Assembly (NCBI GenBank): GCA_015179125.1
Contig: WHVA01000458.1
Span: 28,567 to 92,566, forward strand
Source of the DNA: Gautieria morchelliformis
Taxonomy: Eukaryota > Basidiomycota > Agaricomycetes > Gomphales > Gomphaceae
Length of the DNA: 64,000 nucleotides
Direction: 5' to 3'
The notes beneath the pieces were generated by a model. The model saw only the letters and a list, made by a program, of their open reading frames with translations. It ran no database searches and was not told the origin of the DNA. The position numbers were made by a program, and so were the translations under genes. Positions 45,394 to 58,197 of this stretch are shown one piece after another (positions within the stretch are counted from its first letter, which is position 1; each line of letters opens with the position of its first letter).

Positions 45394-47109
45394 AGCCATT
45401 GACATGTTCCAGAAGGCTTCATAAGGTGACTTGTTGATTCTGTGATGCAATATCTGGTTTCTGATGAAGTTGACTGTATGCGCTCCTGATACCCAGAATT
45501 GATTTGAAAGTCCCATATCATTCTGGAGAGTCAATGGGTTTGGTTGTATCTGTCTGCAATACCATTGTGTTCTGGAGTGTAAGGTGAAGTTGTTTCATGA
45601 CTGATCCCAAGGTCCCTGTATAAATTCTTGAAGTCATTCCCTATACTCTCCTCCATTATCCATCCTCACCCATCTCACATCCTCTCTTCTGTTTTCTTTT
45701 CCTTTCTTTTCTTTTCTTTTCTTTTCTTTTTTTTTCTTTTCTTTTTTTTTTTCAGCCAAGTGATATCTCCTTTGAATGAGTTGGTAACAGTGGCACACTC
45801 TTTATTCTTCAAAAAATCGATGCTGGCGTAACATTTCTTGCAATCAAACCAGGTCATGAAGTCTTGGAACCCATTAATGAAAATGTCAAATGGGCCAAAT
45901 ATATCAGAGGATATGATATCTCCAATTCTCATTGGTAATTCCTCAGTAATCTTAAAATGTGCACATGTCTGTTTGCCAAAAGGACAGTTTCAGCATTGAC
46001 TCATCTCTTGAATCTCTTCCGCTCTCAGAAATTCTTCTCTAACATAGACAGCATAGCATATACAAGCCTATGATGCCATAACATGAGTTTGTTTGGCTCA
46101 CTTGAATAATCCACCATTTTGACTGGGTGATGGACTGATGTTGCCATGTATGCAAATAGGTTATTATGTAACATTGCTCTAATAATTTCACCAATGTAAA
46201 GCAGAGAGGTGTCTTCTCAAATGAATACAATGTCCACATTTGCCGTTGTCATTCTCCCAACAGAAAGTAGATTGGTGTTAAGTTCTGGGATGAATATGAC
46301 ATTTTCAAGTGTCAATTCCAGTGGTGGTAACTGTATGCCCTCATCACTTTGTCGTGTGATGCGGATGGTGCACTTTTTGATTGGCTTCAAAACATTCACC
46401 ACTTGCAGTTTCAACTGAAAGTGTGGGGATCAAGTGGATTTCATTGAATAGTTCCAGGCTACCATATGGCTTGATGCTGCAGAGTCCACCAGCCACATAT
46501 GAGATCTATCTTGTATCACTGATGGAGCTGATGTTTTTGTGGATAAAGTGATGCTTTTAGACTTGATGTCTTCCTGCTCAGAGATATATCCCATAATAAT
46601 GATATTCTTCATGGGTACATTGGTGAATTTGTACAATGATGAAGAATAATTCATCTTCCTTGCAGGTGCAGTTTGATTCATCTGTGATGCAGCTGTGGGA
46701 GAGCTTGTCCTCCACACAGGTGCAATTCAGTTGCCACTTCCTCCCAGCCTGCTTCCTCCTCTTACACCCCCTACAATACCACCTCCTTGACTTCTGCTTC
46801 CCCAAGGCTCCTGCTTTGCCAGTCCCCCTCCTAGTGTGAAACATCTTGCCCCTTTCCACAGTTATTGCAGTTATACATCAATCGGTGATTCATATTGTTT
46901 GCTGCTGGATAAAAGTTATTTGCTGGTCTTGTGGCCATATATGTGGGGGTGCTGAAATGTCCCATATCTCTCATCTGTGCCACAAAGGCCATGGCTGCAT
47001 GGTTAGATATCTCCACCACACTCAGGTCAGCCTCATGTACCTCCAGCTTCTCCTCTATAATATCTATGTCTCCTGTTACATTTGGATTGTTTGTGCAACC
47101 ATCTGCCAC
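45325..47109 (-). pseudogene. Ty1/copia relic, minus strand (Gag zinc knuckle to integrase)
   Basis: Read on the minus strand, pieces in the right order are: CNNCGKG (zinc knuckle, about 46870), WLVDSAASSHM (protease, about 46490), LENVIFIPELNTNLLSVGRM (pre-integrase junction, about 46290), GDIISSDIFGPFDIFINGF (integrase start, about 45905), TSPYTPEHNGIADRYN (about 45570), and GLSNQFWVSGAHTVNFIRNQ with NKSPYEAFWN (about 45480). Frameshifts, stops and a CTTTT microsatellite break it. It ends at about 45325, before the reverse transcriptase. No LTR was identified. It is a different and older lineage from the copia element at 16461. Confidence 0.8.
45694..45753. repeat. (CTTTT)n / poly-pyrimidine microsatellite
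   Basis: A run of CTTTT units and T tracts inside the copia relic. It makes lysine-rich artefact ORFs on the minus strand. Confidence 0.9.
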
Positions 47110-48300
47110 GATTCTGGCACATGTCTAAGGATGCTGGCAGGGTGGGTGGAATCAGCAATAATTCCACCCATCTTTGCTATATTCCTGTATGCCTGCATTA
47201 TAGCGAGATAGGAGGAGACTAACCGCCCCTCAGTCATATGGTAATTCTTGTATTTAATTCAGATGATACTGATTTTAGCTGAGGATTCAGTGGATTTGAT
47301 GGATGTTTGGAGTTCAGGAGTGATGCATAGAAAGATTTGACTGTAAGCAACATTATTCCTGCTGTTCCATTCGTCCTGAAGTTGGGTTAATGGAATATTA
47401 CCAACAGTCTCAATGGTGTTGGCTATAACAATAGTATGATTGGTGTTATCTGGATAATCATCTGCACTGGTAATAATTCTATACAGTGTCCTATCTCAAG
47501 CAGTGGTGAGTAGTTCTCATGACATCCAATTCTCTTTACCCAACTGTGGTTTAATGTCTCCAAATTTATGAATGTCATGTTTTGGGTGGTGAAGAGTGGT
47601 GTCATGACTTGTTTATTTTTGGCATAATCTGCCTCTGTTATACTTATCACCCTTCCTCATACCTGCTCACATCAATTCAATGTAATTTAAGATCACTGAG
47701 CTCTGTTGGCATATCTGTTTGCTATTCGATCAGTTTGCCAAGATCCATCACCGTTTTGTATCATTCACATCATTTTCCCTCACCCCCATCATCAGCTATG
47801 GCTAAGCACCCCTTACCAACACCATAATACACCACTATCCCCATCATTCTTCAACCCTGGGCCTGTCAAGGAAACTCTCCCTAGAAATCATGTGGTCTGC
47901 CAGAGGAGGATCCAAAGAGGAAAAGCTGTGGATCCTCGCTGCCAGCATGCTACCTATGTACCTTGCATCCCTGATCGAAGTCAGCGACACCTGATCCACT
48001 CCTGATGTAAGTCCAAACCTCTGCAGCAACCACCTAACATGCACAACCCTGCACATGCCCCTGACACCACTCTGGGATTGTTGCTAAAGCCAAGGGCTTG
48101 GGAACTCAGCTTTGGCTTTGGGATGTGCTCAGGCTGGATCTGGACCTTAGGTAGGGACTGACTCTGAGCTTGAAAATAGCCTCAGGAGGGGGTTTCCCCT
48201 GACAGGGCCCACATGAGTGTTTGAATGGTCAAGAAGCATTCATGCAGTACCCTGCCCGCCTTTCATGCAGGATTGAGCCCATGGGCTGAGGAGTCAGCAT
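47110..48300. other. No gene recognised; probable 5' part or leader of the copia relic
   Basis: Plausibly the Gag region of the relic (minus strand 47650-47423), but no motif confirms it. The remainder shows no features. Confidence 0.3.
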
Positions 48301-48780
48301 AGGATAGGAAGGTCCCAAGGCATGCTTGATGCGATCTTTGCTAGCTCACCTTTCCATCCTTTCATATTCACATCAGCAGATATTTCTATTGTGCATGTTT
48401 CTTCTATTATGTATCTCAGATCTCAGCTCCATATTGCCTGTATCACTCTAGCCCATCATGAGCTCTCTCCTATTCAATGATATGTCCCATCTCCTCAGTA
48501 TAAGCAGTTTCCATTTGCATGTATATTCCCTAGTTCTATTATCATATGTCCACCTTGTGATCATCATCCTGAACCTCCCCTTCCAGACTGTTACCTCTTA
48601 GAAAGGACTGGGACTACACTTGTGAGGCTTCACCTCTCATCTTCACCACTTCACCCTTTCAGGACTCACTGTGCTGTTACAAAGGTCTCTGAAGGAGGTC
48701 TTCACTGATGAAAGGATCATTCACCCCCAATGGCCTTTCCATGAAGTCTGGCACATCACATTGTCCAGATACATGTGTTA
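48300..48780 (+). mobile_element. Diverged fragment of LTR family 1, forward orientation
   Basis: GGTCCCAAGGCATG, TAAGCAGTTTCCATTTGCATG and ACACTTGTGAGGCTTCACCT follow the order of the family-1 forward copy at 41460-41820. Divergence is high and no ends are preserved. Confidence 0.55.
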
Positions 48781-48895
48781 TTTTACGGTGTACCTAAGCC
48801 ACCAGGCTGAAAAATGCGAATTTGAACTTTTGAAATTCCGCTATAGTACTTAGCTCAGTTTCTCTACACACACTAGTGCATAGTCTATAGTCAGG

Positions 48896-48939
48896 AAATT
48901 TGAACCTGAAGCCTGCCAAGGCAGCTTCAGGTTCAATTT
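48896..48939. repeat. Near-perfect hairpin
   Basis: The arms AAATTTGAACCTGAAG and CTTCAGGTTCAATTTT pair almost fully, with CTGCC-AA-GGCAG continuing the stem inside. The stem is about 20 bp with a very small loop. Confidence 0.8.
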
Positions 48940-51900
48940 TAGGTAAAAAATCCATCTCTGATTCCCATCTTGAGCCTATGACAGCCATGCCACTCTATCC
49001 TTGACGGCATGCATGTTGTTGTATACCCACCTCTGTGAGCTCAAACGTTGTGTTGGAAGCGTTACATATATTAACTAAGCAGGGGGTCTAGCAGGGCAGT
49101 ACTAGGTTGGATACAACACGCCATGCATATTTTGTTAGAGTGCGTGACTCTTTCTTAGTGTGTTCTGTGCTAGTACAAGGTCTTTGTCAATAACATGCGC
49201 CGTTGCGCCAACAACCCCGTGGACTCAATAGGCACGCTTTAAGGTCAGCTATTCACACTCTCGAAAGTATACTCCCCACGCCAACGACTCGACTTGGGTC
49301 TCACAGCTCCGTAGTTTGTACCTGTCCCCCACAGGTAGACTCAGCGCACAGCCTACCATTTCACTTGGCGCGATGCTTGTCTACTTCAAAGGCTATGTCG
49401 CCTTGCACCAGGTGGCACCTCCGTGGTGAATTCCTCAGCCTTGTGATGTACTATTTCTTGTGCATGGTTGAATTGCATCTTACACGTGTGCAGCTTTGCG
49501 TTTCACCTGTCTTTAGTCTTGTTAGTATTTGAAAATAATATTGAAAGTGATATGATTTAATCTCTGAACGTCAGATAAATTGAGTGTGAATCAGAGATAG
49601 TAAAATATCTGCGCATATAACCAAGTATATGCGTCTGATGATATATGCTATCAAGACTTTAGCTATTGTGATGTAGAGCAAATAGGATCGGATTTCACTG
49701 CTAGAATGTAGCGTACAAGTCGTGGTATTTAACTACTGAAGAAAACTCTTGGTTTTCTTAGATGTGATGCAACTGGAACAAAGGATAGACGCAAGGGAAA
49801 TGTCAAGGTTAGTGTCGATGTGTACTTGTTGGTTAGGGGTTGAATTGTATCGATAAAAGGGGCATATGGCATGTGGGGAGGAATAGGGGAAGAGGTTCGA
49901 GATTTGTACAGGGCCGACCGTCAGTCATGTCCCTTGATTAGATCACGTGATCATACGATGTGTAGGTCTTGGGACCGGGCTTGGCGTGCTTGTGTAGGGC
50001 GTATAGGGGAGTTCTGGGCTGTGAGAGCATATGATATGGTTTCCTGCATCATCAGGGTAATTTGGTGCGTGGATTGAGTAGGTTTGAACGTGTGTGTTGG
50101 AGTTCGGCGATCTCGGGGATGGGTTGGAGTGAGTATATGCATGTGCGGGTGTGGGTAGTTGGTTCTTTTTGATATCGACGAGTGTAGTAGTGAGGATAGT
50201 GATACGATATAGTATTTCTTCAGTGTTTCTAACATTTAGTACCAAATGCAAAGCCCATAGAAGCATCTCACGGAAACGTATCTCAACATCCGCCTGTGCA
50301 CACAGCGCAGTTCGTCCATGTCCATTCCTTGCTCACCGTCTCTGCTGCATGTGGTTCATCTCACAGGGCAGCTCGACTCCAACCACGTATGCACCCGGCT
50401 CAATGGCGTCCGCTCCAAGTGGGAATGCGAGCCTTGTCATCGACAGCGGGGTGGTCAAAGGTCGAATGCAGAGCGGTAGTATTGATGGGAGCTCGGGAGC
50501 ACTGGGCATAACTCGTTTAGGAACCTGAGCTGGTTCGGGTGCAGCAGTGGGAGCTGGGTATAGGTAATGTTTCCAACTGCGCTACTATGTGTTTCAGGCA
50601 TCTTGGTGTGCTTCTCTGCTTTGGGTTTGCTCTGATCTCTCTTGCCTGATGACATCTTCCATCGCAAGGAGGACTGCTCCTTCTTGAACTCAGTCGACTC
50701 GCTCTCTCACACGGCCCCTCCTTTCCGGATAAATCCGGAGCCGCTGCATAACTGTAGCACTCGCCACCTTCCATCCGCAACTGTCTAGTGCGCTCTACCA
50801 TCATCGCATCCGTCTATTCCGCTCTTTTCTTGCCGCTGTTTTTGTTCTCATCTCTTGGTTCACGCTTCCCTACGACCTCGCCCTCTGATTCGAGTTCTTC
50901 AGCTCCCACTCATCTCACACAGTCCAGCTCGGGGCATGGATAATCCTATTAATAAATAACGACCGTGAAAGCAGGCCGAAAAGAAAGACTACAGGGCCAA
51001 GCCCTCATTGTTACTCTTCGTTTTTTTTTGCTAATATCACATACGCTATCGCTGGAGACCACACTCTCGGCATCGAAGAAAATTTAAAATATATATATAA
51101 TTGGGCGTGACACACCAAATCTGTAGCATCTAAACCTTTCCCCTTCTCCATGTGCATTGGGTGCTCTTTGTGTGCCTGGAGACCTTCTGCGCCGGAACAT
51201 CAAAGTATCGAGAATGGGATCAAACCTTCTCCAAAACATCAAGTTGTCAAGAAATTCCTGGCATAGCAGTTCCAGCGACCATTCTTTTCAAGAATGGCAC
51301 AATAAAAACTCCCCCGAGAGGCCAAAGGTCCTCCAGCTGACTGAAAATGGATTCAAGTCAGAGGAGACTTAGCCGTAGAAGCAATGAGGTCTGACAAAGT
51401 TGGTGGGCCGGAGAGTCGGCAACAAGAATGCCAGTAGAGACATGCAAGGCACTACTAGAAGCTGTTGTGATGAATAAAGATCTCATAAATACCAATGCCA
51501 ATGACAGGTGATAGCAAGGAGATGCACCGCAGCTATCGTCCATCGAAATTGTCCTGGTGTACGAGGTCCATAAATGGCAGCTCTGGTATCCAACCACAGC
51601 TATATATGTCTGACTTATGTAACTCGCAATGACGAGAAAAAAAAAACAACTACCTGAATAATCAATGCGCACATAGCAGTATCTGTCATCACCTGAGCTC
51701 CGGAGACCAGTGCTCTCTGAGCCAAGCACTCCCCGTCGGAGTGGATGAATGGAAGCAGAAGGCTGGCTGGGCCTAAACGGTATATTCTGCCGTAGCCCAC
51801 GGTGAAGTACTATGGCCTGAAATACGACAAGGCTGTACTCACCCGATAGAGAAAGCTATGCTGGAAAATGTCCACGTGTAGTAAAAATTGAGAAATATAA

Positions 51901-52400
51901 GATTCCGTCATTCCTTTTTGGGAAAGATGAAGAAAAGGAGGAGGATGGGAAGTCCAATGTGGCGGCCAATTATCTGTGGCGCAAGGTATATGGCCTGCTG
52001 TTGCCTCAGCTCTGCAAAAGATCCGAACTAAGCAGACGAAGAGGGCAGTTAGTGAGATCAATGAGTTTCACATACATTCGAAGATCTTGGTGATTAAGGC
52101 TATCCAGGATAGCCGAGGCATTCGGTGTGAGCAAGAGGTGCACAGTGTCAGCACTGTGTCCATCAAAATGGCACATGGCTATTTGGGCTAGTACAGCTAC
52201 AAATCAGATGCTTCTGCAAAGTGGCAATTTGTGACCGACGACATTACTATTCAGATTGTGTTTTTGCACAAGCGTTGGTGATGGGCTTTCCAAGCCTGCA
52301 TGCGACCTGGCCATGCTGGAGTAAGGTTACCTCAATTATCAATTATACATGTAACCACAGAAAAAGACATTCATACAGATTTAATCGCAATACGAATATT
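48940..52400. other. No gene recognised
   Basis: About 3.4 kb between the inverted repeats. A minus-strand frame at 50667-50455 (MSSGKRDQSKPKAEKHTKMP) has protein-like composition but no known domain. It may continue across a frame change through PSAPELPSILPLCIRPLTTP. Confidence 0.3.
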
Positions 52401-52589
52401 GTCAGACTAGACTATCCATTAGGTTGTGTAGAGAAACTGACTGAAACTGAAGTACTCTAGTGGCGGAACTTGAAAAGTTCAGAATCGCGTTTTTCAGTCT
52501 GGCACTTTAGGTACATGATAGTTATTTACTTCGACTGTAGATTAGGGTCGGTTACATAAGTCACCCTATACTTTGTAAATTCTTACCAG

Positions 52590-52712
52590 TTTGGCCCCTT
52601 CACCAAATCACTCTCTTCACCACACAAGGCTTTCAGGCATTTGCTGTGTTCCCACATCCACGATTCACTGACACTTGATACTAAACACCCAAAAAACAAT
52701 CTTGACAGGTGG
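52590..52712 (+). mobile_element. 3' end fragment of a family-1 LTR
   Basis: Ends CCCAAAAAACAATCTTGACA like the 3' terminus of the family-1 forward copies, with CATTTGCTGTGTTC upstream. The rest is missing or too diverged to follow. Confidence 0.6.
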
Positions 52713-53035
52713 CCATGGTCGGTTGAGCCATAGTGAGTCTTTGAGACCTTAATCTATACAAAGAATGGCAATGTCAAGTGTCAGTTGCTTGTATATGATG
52801 GGAATGTTCAATGGAATGTGATTTGAAGCCTATAACTCAAGGTCTTGAGATTAAAAGTGATGAAGAAGAGCTCTAAAAAACATATTACATTTTAAGAGCC
52901 TGGGCCAACTTTGACACAAACCTCACAGCGAGGTTCCACATACAGCTGCCATAGACCATTGTAGACTCATGCGAACAGATTCAACAAAAGGCCGTTGTAA
53001 CCTCAGTTTCAATTGGCGGTGCAACAATTGAGTCA

Positions 53036-54440
53036 CTATCTATCAAAAATCTCATCAAACAAATACACATTACGAGGCTTCGCAGTGCTCGTCGCAGCTC
53101 GGGTGCGCAGCATCCGAGCTTCACGACCTTCTGCGCGTAGCTTGGCCCATTCGGGTACGGCTTCCAACAAAGTGCGCTTCATGAGGCAGCGGAGTTCTTC
53201 AAGTGCTCCAAGTTCGTCAGGCTTGGTGATATAAGGCGCACGCAGGCGATCCGAAAACCTTGGGAGAATTGACCATAGCGGAACAACACATGCCCCTTCC
53301 CAGTCTATTACACCCGTGATGATGGTAGGGTCGTCGTTGTCAACCATGATATTGTGTGCGCCCAGATCAACGTGAAACAAAACATTCGTGGACCATGGCG
53401 AAGGGTCAGAGGCTTCGTTGTTGTCAAGATAAGGCAACGGTGCAGCCTTGATATCTGAGATCACAGGGATCATAAGAGATTTTTCTTCTTCCTTCAAGGG
53501 CGCCTCATTCAGAAAACGCATGTCTAAACGAGCTAAAGCCAAAAGCCAGTCTCTCGCGCAAGAAAATGGGCCACACTTGCTCCGTGCCGGCGGGGCCATC
53601 GTTTTCGCAATAGTTGTAGGCATGAATGTCATGGGGCCCACGTAGAAGGTTTTGTCGTCATCTCCAGGAGAGTTTATGCTCCCAATGGCTCCAAAACGGA
53701 GTCGCATGAGCTGTGCCCACACGTCGACAACAGCAAGGCCCACTTTTTGACGTTGATCAATGGACATCTCCCGCCATGTCAGAGAGAGATTTGACCCTCG
53801 AAGCTGAAAATAGTTCATATGACCAAACATTCCTACCATGGTGCGCTTGACTTACATCTTCTAAAAGCATCCATTCACCTCCGACCTCGCCGTTTTTGTC
53901 CTTATCATGATAATAGACTTCGGGCACCGGATAGAGCTATGGGTCTTCACGTATCTCATCGCAGCAATCTGAGGAGACAAGTGAGAATGTGGAACGTGAT
54001 ATCCGAAATGCGTGGCGAACCTCCGCTTCCATGGTGTCTTCAGGATAAACTCCAGCTCCATATTCGGTGAGACTTGGAGAGAGGACCCGCGCAATTACGG
54101 TACGTCCGTCATCCATAGCGACACGGTATACCTAGATATAAGCCAAGTCAGAATTTGTTCTTGCGATTAACATTACGGTGACATGAGGCGTTCATCATCC
54201 TGATTACTGTAGCAGAACACAAACTTTATGGTTTGCTCCTGAAAGTATGTTGGTGAGAATGTAAGGGGAAGTTGGTGATCTGAGACCGTTACCAATACTG
54301 ATGCCGGTCAACTTGGTGTATTGAACACCCAGTAGATCCTGCGCCCTCTCCCCAATCAGTTGCGATCGATATCCCCAAGCATCCTTCACAATATCGTAAT
54401 GTACCGCATTGGTATGTGACGAAGACGAGAGTTCATCTTC
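53036..54440 (-). pseudogene. APH-type phosphotransferase copy C, 1-nt frameshift
   Basis: The same gene as copy B, with the same five-exon layout on the minus strand: 54440-54293, 54238-54225 (14-nt microexon), 54131-54021, 53968-53856 and 53803-53036. Exon 4 is 113 nt instead of 114, because one base is missing near 53929 just before the PEVYYHDKD region, so the frame is lost. Everything else, including HVDLGAHNIMVD and TGVIDWEGACVVPLW, is intact. A sequencing error must be excluded before it is called dead. Similarity to copy B continues at least 150 bp upstream of the ATG, so this is a DNA-level duplicate. Confidence 0.82.
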
Positions 54441-54559
54441 CATGAGTAAATATCGACGCGCGGTAGATGGCACAGATCATAAGGCTCATTGTGAGTAAGT
54501 ATTTACTTTTATTGGAGCGTATTTGGACCGATCCACGGCCAAGGCGCCAAGTTGAACTT

Positions 54560-55920
54560 CGGAATACAGTCGGCCTCCTAACGCATACCTTTAGGGATAG
54601 CCCCGGAGGTATGGGTTACTAGGGGGTATGGGGTGTTCCAGAGGGCTATATTGCACCGCTGTGAGCACGCAAAAATTCTGTGATACTAGACACCACGAAT
54701 ACCGTTGCAACATCGCCTAACGACTCTCATAAAAAAACCCCGGTGGAATACTACCCTTGCATAACGCGTCTCAAGCTGTGCTCGACTCATTACGATGAAC
54801 GGTCGCAGTTTCTCCTGCACAGCCATGTCTGTCCCTGCCTGCACTCTGGCAAGAACCTCGCGCAGCGGCGTGGGCGACTCGAGCTTAACGAAATCGACTC
54901 GTTCGAGGGCCATGCGTGTTGAAGAGGTTTGGAAAGACGAGGATGATGTGAAACTGTCAGAGAAGCAAGCGAGCTGATAGCAGGTTACAACTATGCAGTT
55001 GTGTTAGGAAAAACAGCGAAGTTAGTAGCGGGTTACAACTACGTAAGGAGCTAGTGTACAACTCGTAGAAAACTAATGAACCGTTTTTGTGTAAATGATG
55101 TCAACATGATGTCACTCGCATTCCAACAGAAACATTGCCAGAGGATGTTGTTGGCAGCACACTGCAGGAAGCGCCGGCACCTAAAGTCCAGATAAAATGG
55201 AACTTGAATAGTACAAAACCAGCTAAAAATCAGTGCTTGAGCACTGGTTTTTAGCTCCCGAGGTGTTCTCAGCCCCTTTGACCACAAACTGATTTCTAGT
55301 AGTGAAAATGTCCCACTTTGTACTGTTTTTAGCTCAAAAAGAACTTGTTTCTAGCTTGTTTAGGACTAATAACAAGTGCATTCAGAACTAGTTTTTTAGG
55401 TTATACATCACTGCCTAGCAAGCAGAACAGGACGGAAATCCAGATGTATGCAGCCACAATGAAACCAAAGTATGAGCTGGCACTGAGTGCATATGTGAGT
55501 CTAAGTGATAAATGAACTGATGGAGTCATCAGAGCGAGTGATTCTGAGTGATAAGTGAGCTGTGTGATGGGGTCATCAGAGCGTTGTGAGAGAGAAAGAC
55601 AGAGAAGATGCAAAGAGGCAAAGAGTCAGTAGTAGGGAAAGTGCAAGCAGGTAACTGGGTTTAGTGATCAGTTAAAAGTGGCACAGAAACAAGAACGATG
55701 TTACAGAGGTGTCTACTTGTAGTTGGCATTGGGTCTTATGGGAGCACAGACCTGTGGCATATGCAAAAATGAAGGAGCTGTCTTGGTAGGCAATCAGCTA
55801 TGGTGTATGTGATGCTTGGATTTCCTGGGCTCAGGGTCAGTAACAGATGATTTGATGATCTGCAGACATCCTTGTATTAGTTTAGCATATGTGAACATAG
55901 GGTCACTTACCTTAGGAGCC
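54560..55920. other. No gene recognised
   Basis: About 1.4 kb. A minus-strand frame at 54913-54686 (MALERVDFVKLESPTPLREV) is protein-like but short and unsupported. Two similar GTGATAAGTGAG-type segments near 55505 and 55550 suggest a local duplication. Confidence 0.3.
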
Positions 55921-55924
55921 GCTT

Positions 55925-57060
55925 TCTTGGCAGTCATTTTCTGGGTCCTGGTTTATTCATTCCATGGCCTTTGGGGCAGCCTGTAGCTGGGGGGGGTTAA
56001 CATATCCAATAAGGTGTCCACTCACCCTTTCACCATGCATGGGCTAGAACCAAGAGTAGGTAGTCAGGCGGTTGGGTGGTAGAATGTGTGAATTTACTCA
56101 CTGGGGTCACATCCTTCAACATCTTATAACCTTTTGCCACCAGAACTGACCCTTCATTCTCTTAAGGCATTTTCCTTTTCATCAAGCTGGTGGCAGTGTC
56201 TTTATGGTTGTCCACCGAATGGAAATTTGTATGGGGCTTCACTTATGGATGTCAAAGAAACCTTGTGCGAGGGTGCTGCTTTGTTCACAGAAACTGACTT
56301 TCTCATTGATTTAGACTTTCTCATTGACTTACTGGCACTCATTGAAGAAAATTTGCAAGAAGGAGCTGTTTTGTTCACAGATGCTGACTTGCTCAAGGAC
56401 ACCATTTGGTTTGTGCTCGCCATCTTTCCCTTGTTCCTTTGCACTGCACTCCTACTAGTATTGGCAACAGAGAGGGCTTGAGGCTCCTCATGTGGCTGAC
56501 AGGCCAATCGCTCCTCTTGCCACCTTGCGCAGATACATGATTGAGCTCCAAGCTATTTTTAGGGAACTGTTGGATCAACACTTCGATCGGCCATATGCAT
56601 TTGAAGTGATCTACCGCTGGGCATTCCTCAAGGACCTGTAAATAAAATAAGTATATATTGTCCACAATAGAAGAGTTGTAACAGACTTACATGGTGTACA
56701 GCAAGGGAGACCTTGCGGTTGTCTTGCTCTTGCATTGGCTCACATGTATTCAGTATTTGTGAGGACCAGCCACACAGAACACTGGATGAATCAACTAAAG
56801 TAGATATAGGAATACATGAGAACTTACCAGGATCTCTTTATGAATCTGTTTGTTGTCCTCCTCACCAGTATTGAGCCTGAGGTGTTCATGTATATTGAAA
56901 TTGTGGCTGCCCATACCTTTGGGCTTAGGAATATTCACCCCTTCCATGCCAAACCCACCTTCCTTGAGGATGTCACTGAGCATGTACTCTACATACTTGC
57001 ATTATTTTGTCTGGCGCTTGGCCTCCTCTTCCTCATCAGGACTGTGGTATTAGCTGGTAT
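55925..57060 (-). pseudogene. Remnant of an unidentified multi-exon gene
   Basis: Minus-strand pieces look like exons with good donors. 56983 onward reads MLSDILKEGGFGMEGVNIPK and ends at a GTAAGT after NKQIHKEIL. 56638 onward reads VLEECPAVDHFKCIWPIEVL, preceded by a TTTACAG. Near 56410-56230 there is a repetitive S/K-rich stretch (SKSASVNKTAPS and similar). 55938 reads MTAKKAAPK, ending at GTAAGT. I do not recognise the family. It abuts a family-2 LTR fragment at 57063 and may belong to a transposon-carried gene. Confidence 0.4.
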
Positions 57061-57062
57061 TT

Positions 57063-57790
57063 CAAGACTTTGGTGTTATTGCTAACACTTCAATCTATCA
57101 GAACGTGTCGTTTACGAGACTCAAAGAATATCAAACAATGCTGCAGCACAACTCTGGAAATAATTTAATATTTGTACCTTGGTTGCAATCTGTGTAAAAA
57201 CTAGTCCAAGTTAATACAGCTGGAAGACAATGTGTTTCTTAGCAGCACTGAGCAATAACTAAAAGACTGTAGGTTTGAGGGCACTATTGGGGTCCCAGCA
57301 TATTCCAAAATATGAGGGAATGTGCTTAGCAAGTAAGTTTATAAATGGACTGACCTGATAATCTACCAACACACTGCAATTAAATGAGAGACAAAGGATA
57401 TAATCTAAGGTGGCTTTTACAAGCAACAAGATTTGACTTGTGAAAGATATTAACCAGGAAAATCGACTGATCAACTCTCTTGGGTATTGGAGTGTGAATG
57501 GCAAGACTATCAATTGACAGGCTCACTCTGTAAAATTTCACCTGGCTGGAGGATTAGTTTAGGTGGCTAAGCGGTAAAGTAACTACTTAACTGAGAATTG
57601 GGCACTAAAGTAAGTGAATAACCCTAGCCGGAGTTAGCAGCTTAGTAATGGACAAGTCACATGAGTTATGTGTAGGACAGAAGCAGTAGATGGCTAGATT
57701 GGATGATTCTCCTAGGGGGTCAGAATGGCCTCCTTTGATATTGTAAATTACACAGGATTATGTAAAATTGGGAGCTTCTATCTATTAGGC
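57063..57790 (-). mobile_element. Partial family-2 LTR, reverse orientation
   Basis: The reverse complement matches about 36000-36600 of the family-2 solo LTR: TAATAGATAGAAG, GTTAAGTAGTTACTTTACCG, CACTCCAATACCCAAGAG and CACCAAAGTCTTGA. Both LTR ends are missing. It is clearly more diverged from the 35240 copy than a recent insertion would be. Confidence 0.8.
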
Positions 57791-58103
57791 GAGACCACCA
57801 GGAGGGCCGCTGCCTGGGGGTCCTGGGTGGTGGTGGTGGTGGTGGTGATGTTGGGTGTTGAGATGACGCAGCTGGTTGTCCACTGCTACTACTCAAGGAG
57901 TTTCCCCTGTAGTTGGGATTCCCGAGATTGGCGTTGGTAACATCTTTGATGTGGCTTAGTGGAAGTTCGTCAGAGAATGGATCATTGGCTTGAGAGCTGG
58001 AGGGTTCTGCATCTCTTGGTGCTGTGGATCTAAGCGTTCCAAAATAAGAAAGAGCTTCGACAGCTCCCGCGCAAGCTGAAGTAGCTGTGGTATGAGGAGG
58101 CAT
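57720..58103 (-). pseudogene. Proline/serine-rich ORF cut by the LTR fragment
   Basis: Starts MPPHTTATSACAGAVEALSY at 58103 and runs through a proline run encoded by a (GGT)n tract. It then enters LTR sequence at about 57790 and stops at 57720. It is a coding-like first exon or gag start with no recognised family. The last 20-25 residues are LTR-derived. Confidence 0.3.
57825..57850. repeat. (GGT)n microsatellite
   Basis: Eight or so GGT triplets inside the ORF above. Confidence 0.85.
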
Positions 58104-58197
58104 AGTGATAGTTATTGGGTGGGAATCAGATAATACTGTTACATATCAAGATTTCTGCAAGCTGGAACTAGAAAGGACAGCAGCTTCAACTTATATG

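Larger units (their letters stand above)
48786..52520. mobile_element. Possible old element bounded by diverged inverted repeats of about 110 bp
   Basis: 48786-48895 and 52405-52520 are roughly 80% similar in opposite orientation. Shared blocks include CAGTTTCTCTACACA against TGTGTAGAGAAACTG, and TACCTAAG against CTTTAGGTA. No target duplication and no transposase gene were recognised between them, so the element status is only inferred. A strong hairpin lies just inside the left repeat (48896-48939). Confidence 0.35.

Noticed and set aside
45628-45932. F-rich and K-rich ORFs over the CTTTT microsatellite
   Set aside because: Produced by the simple repeat inside the copia relic.
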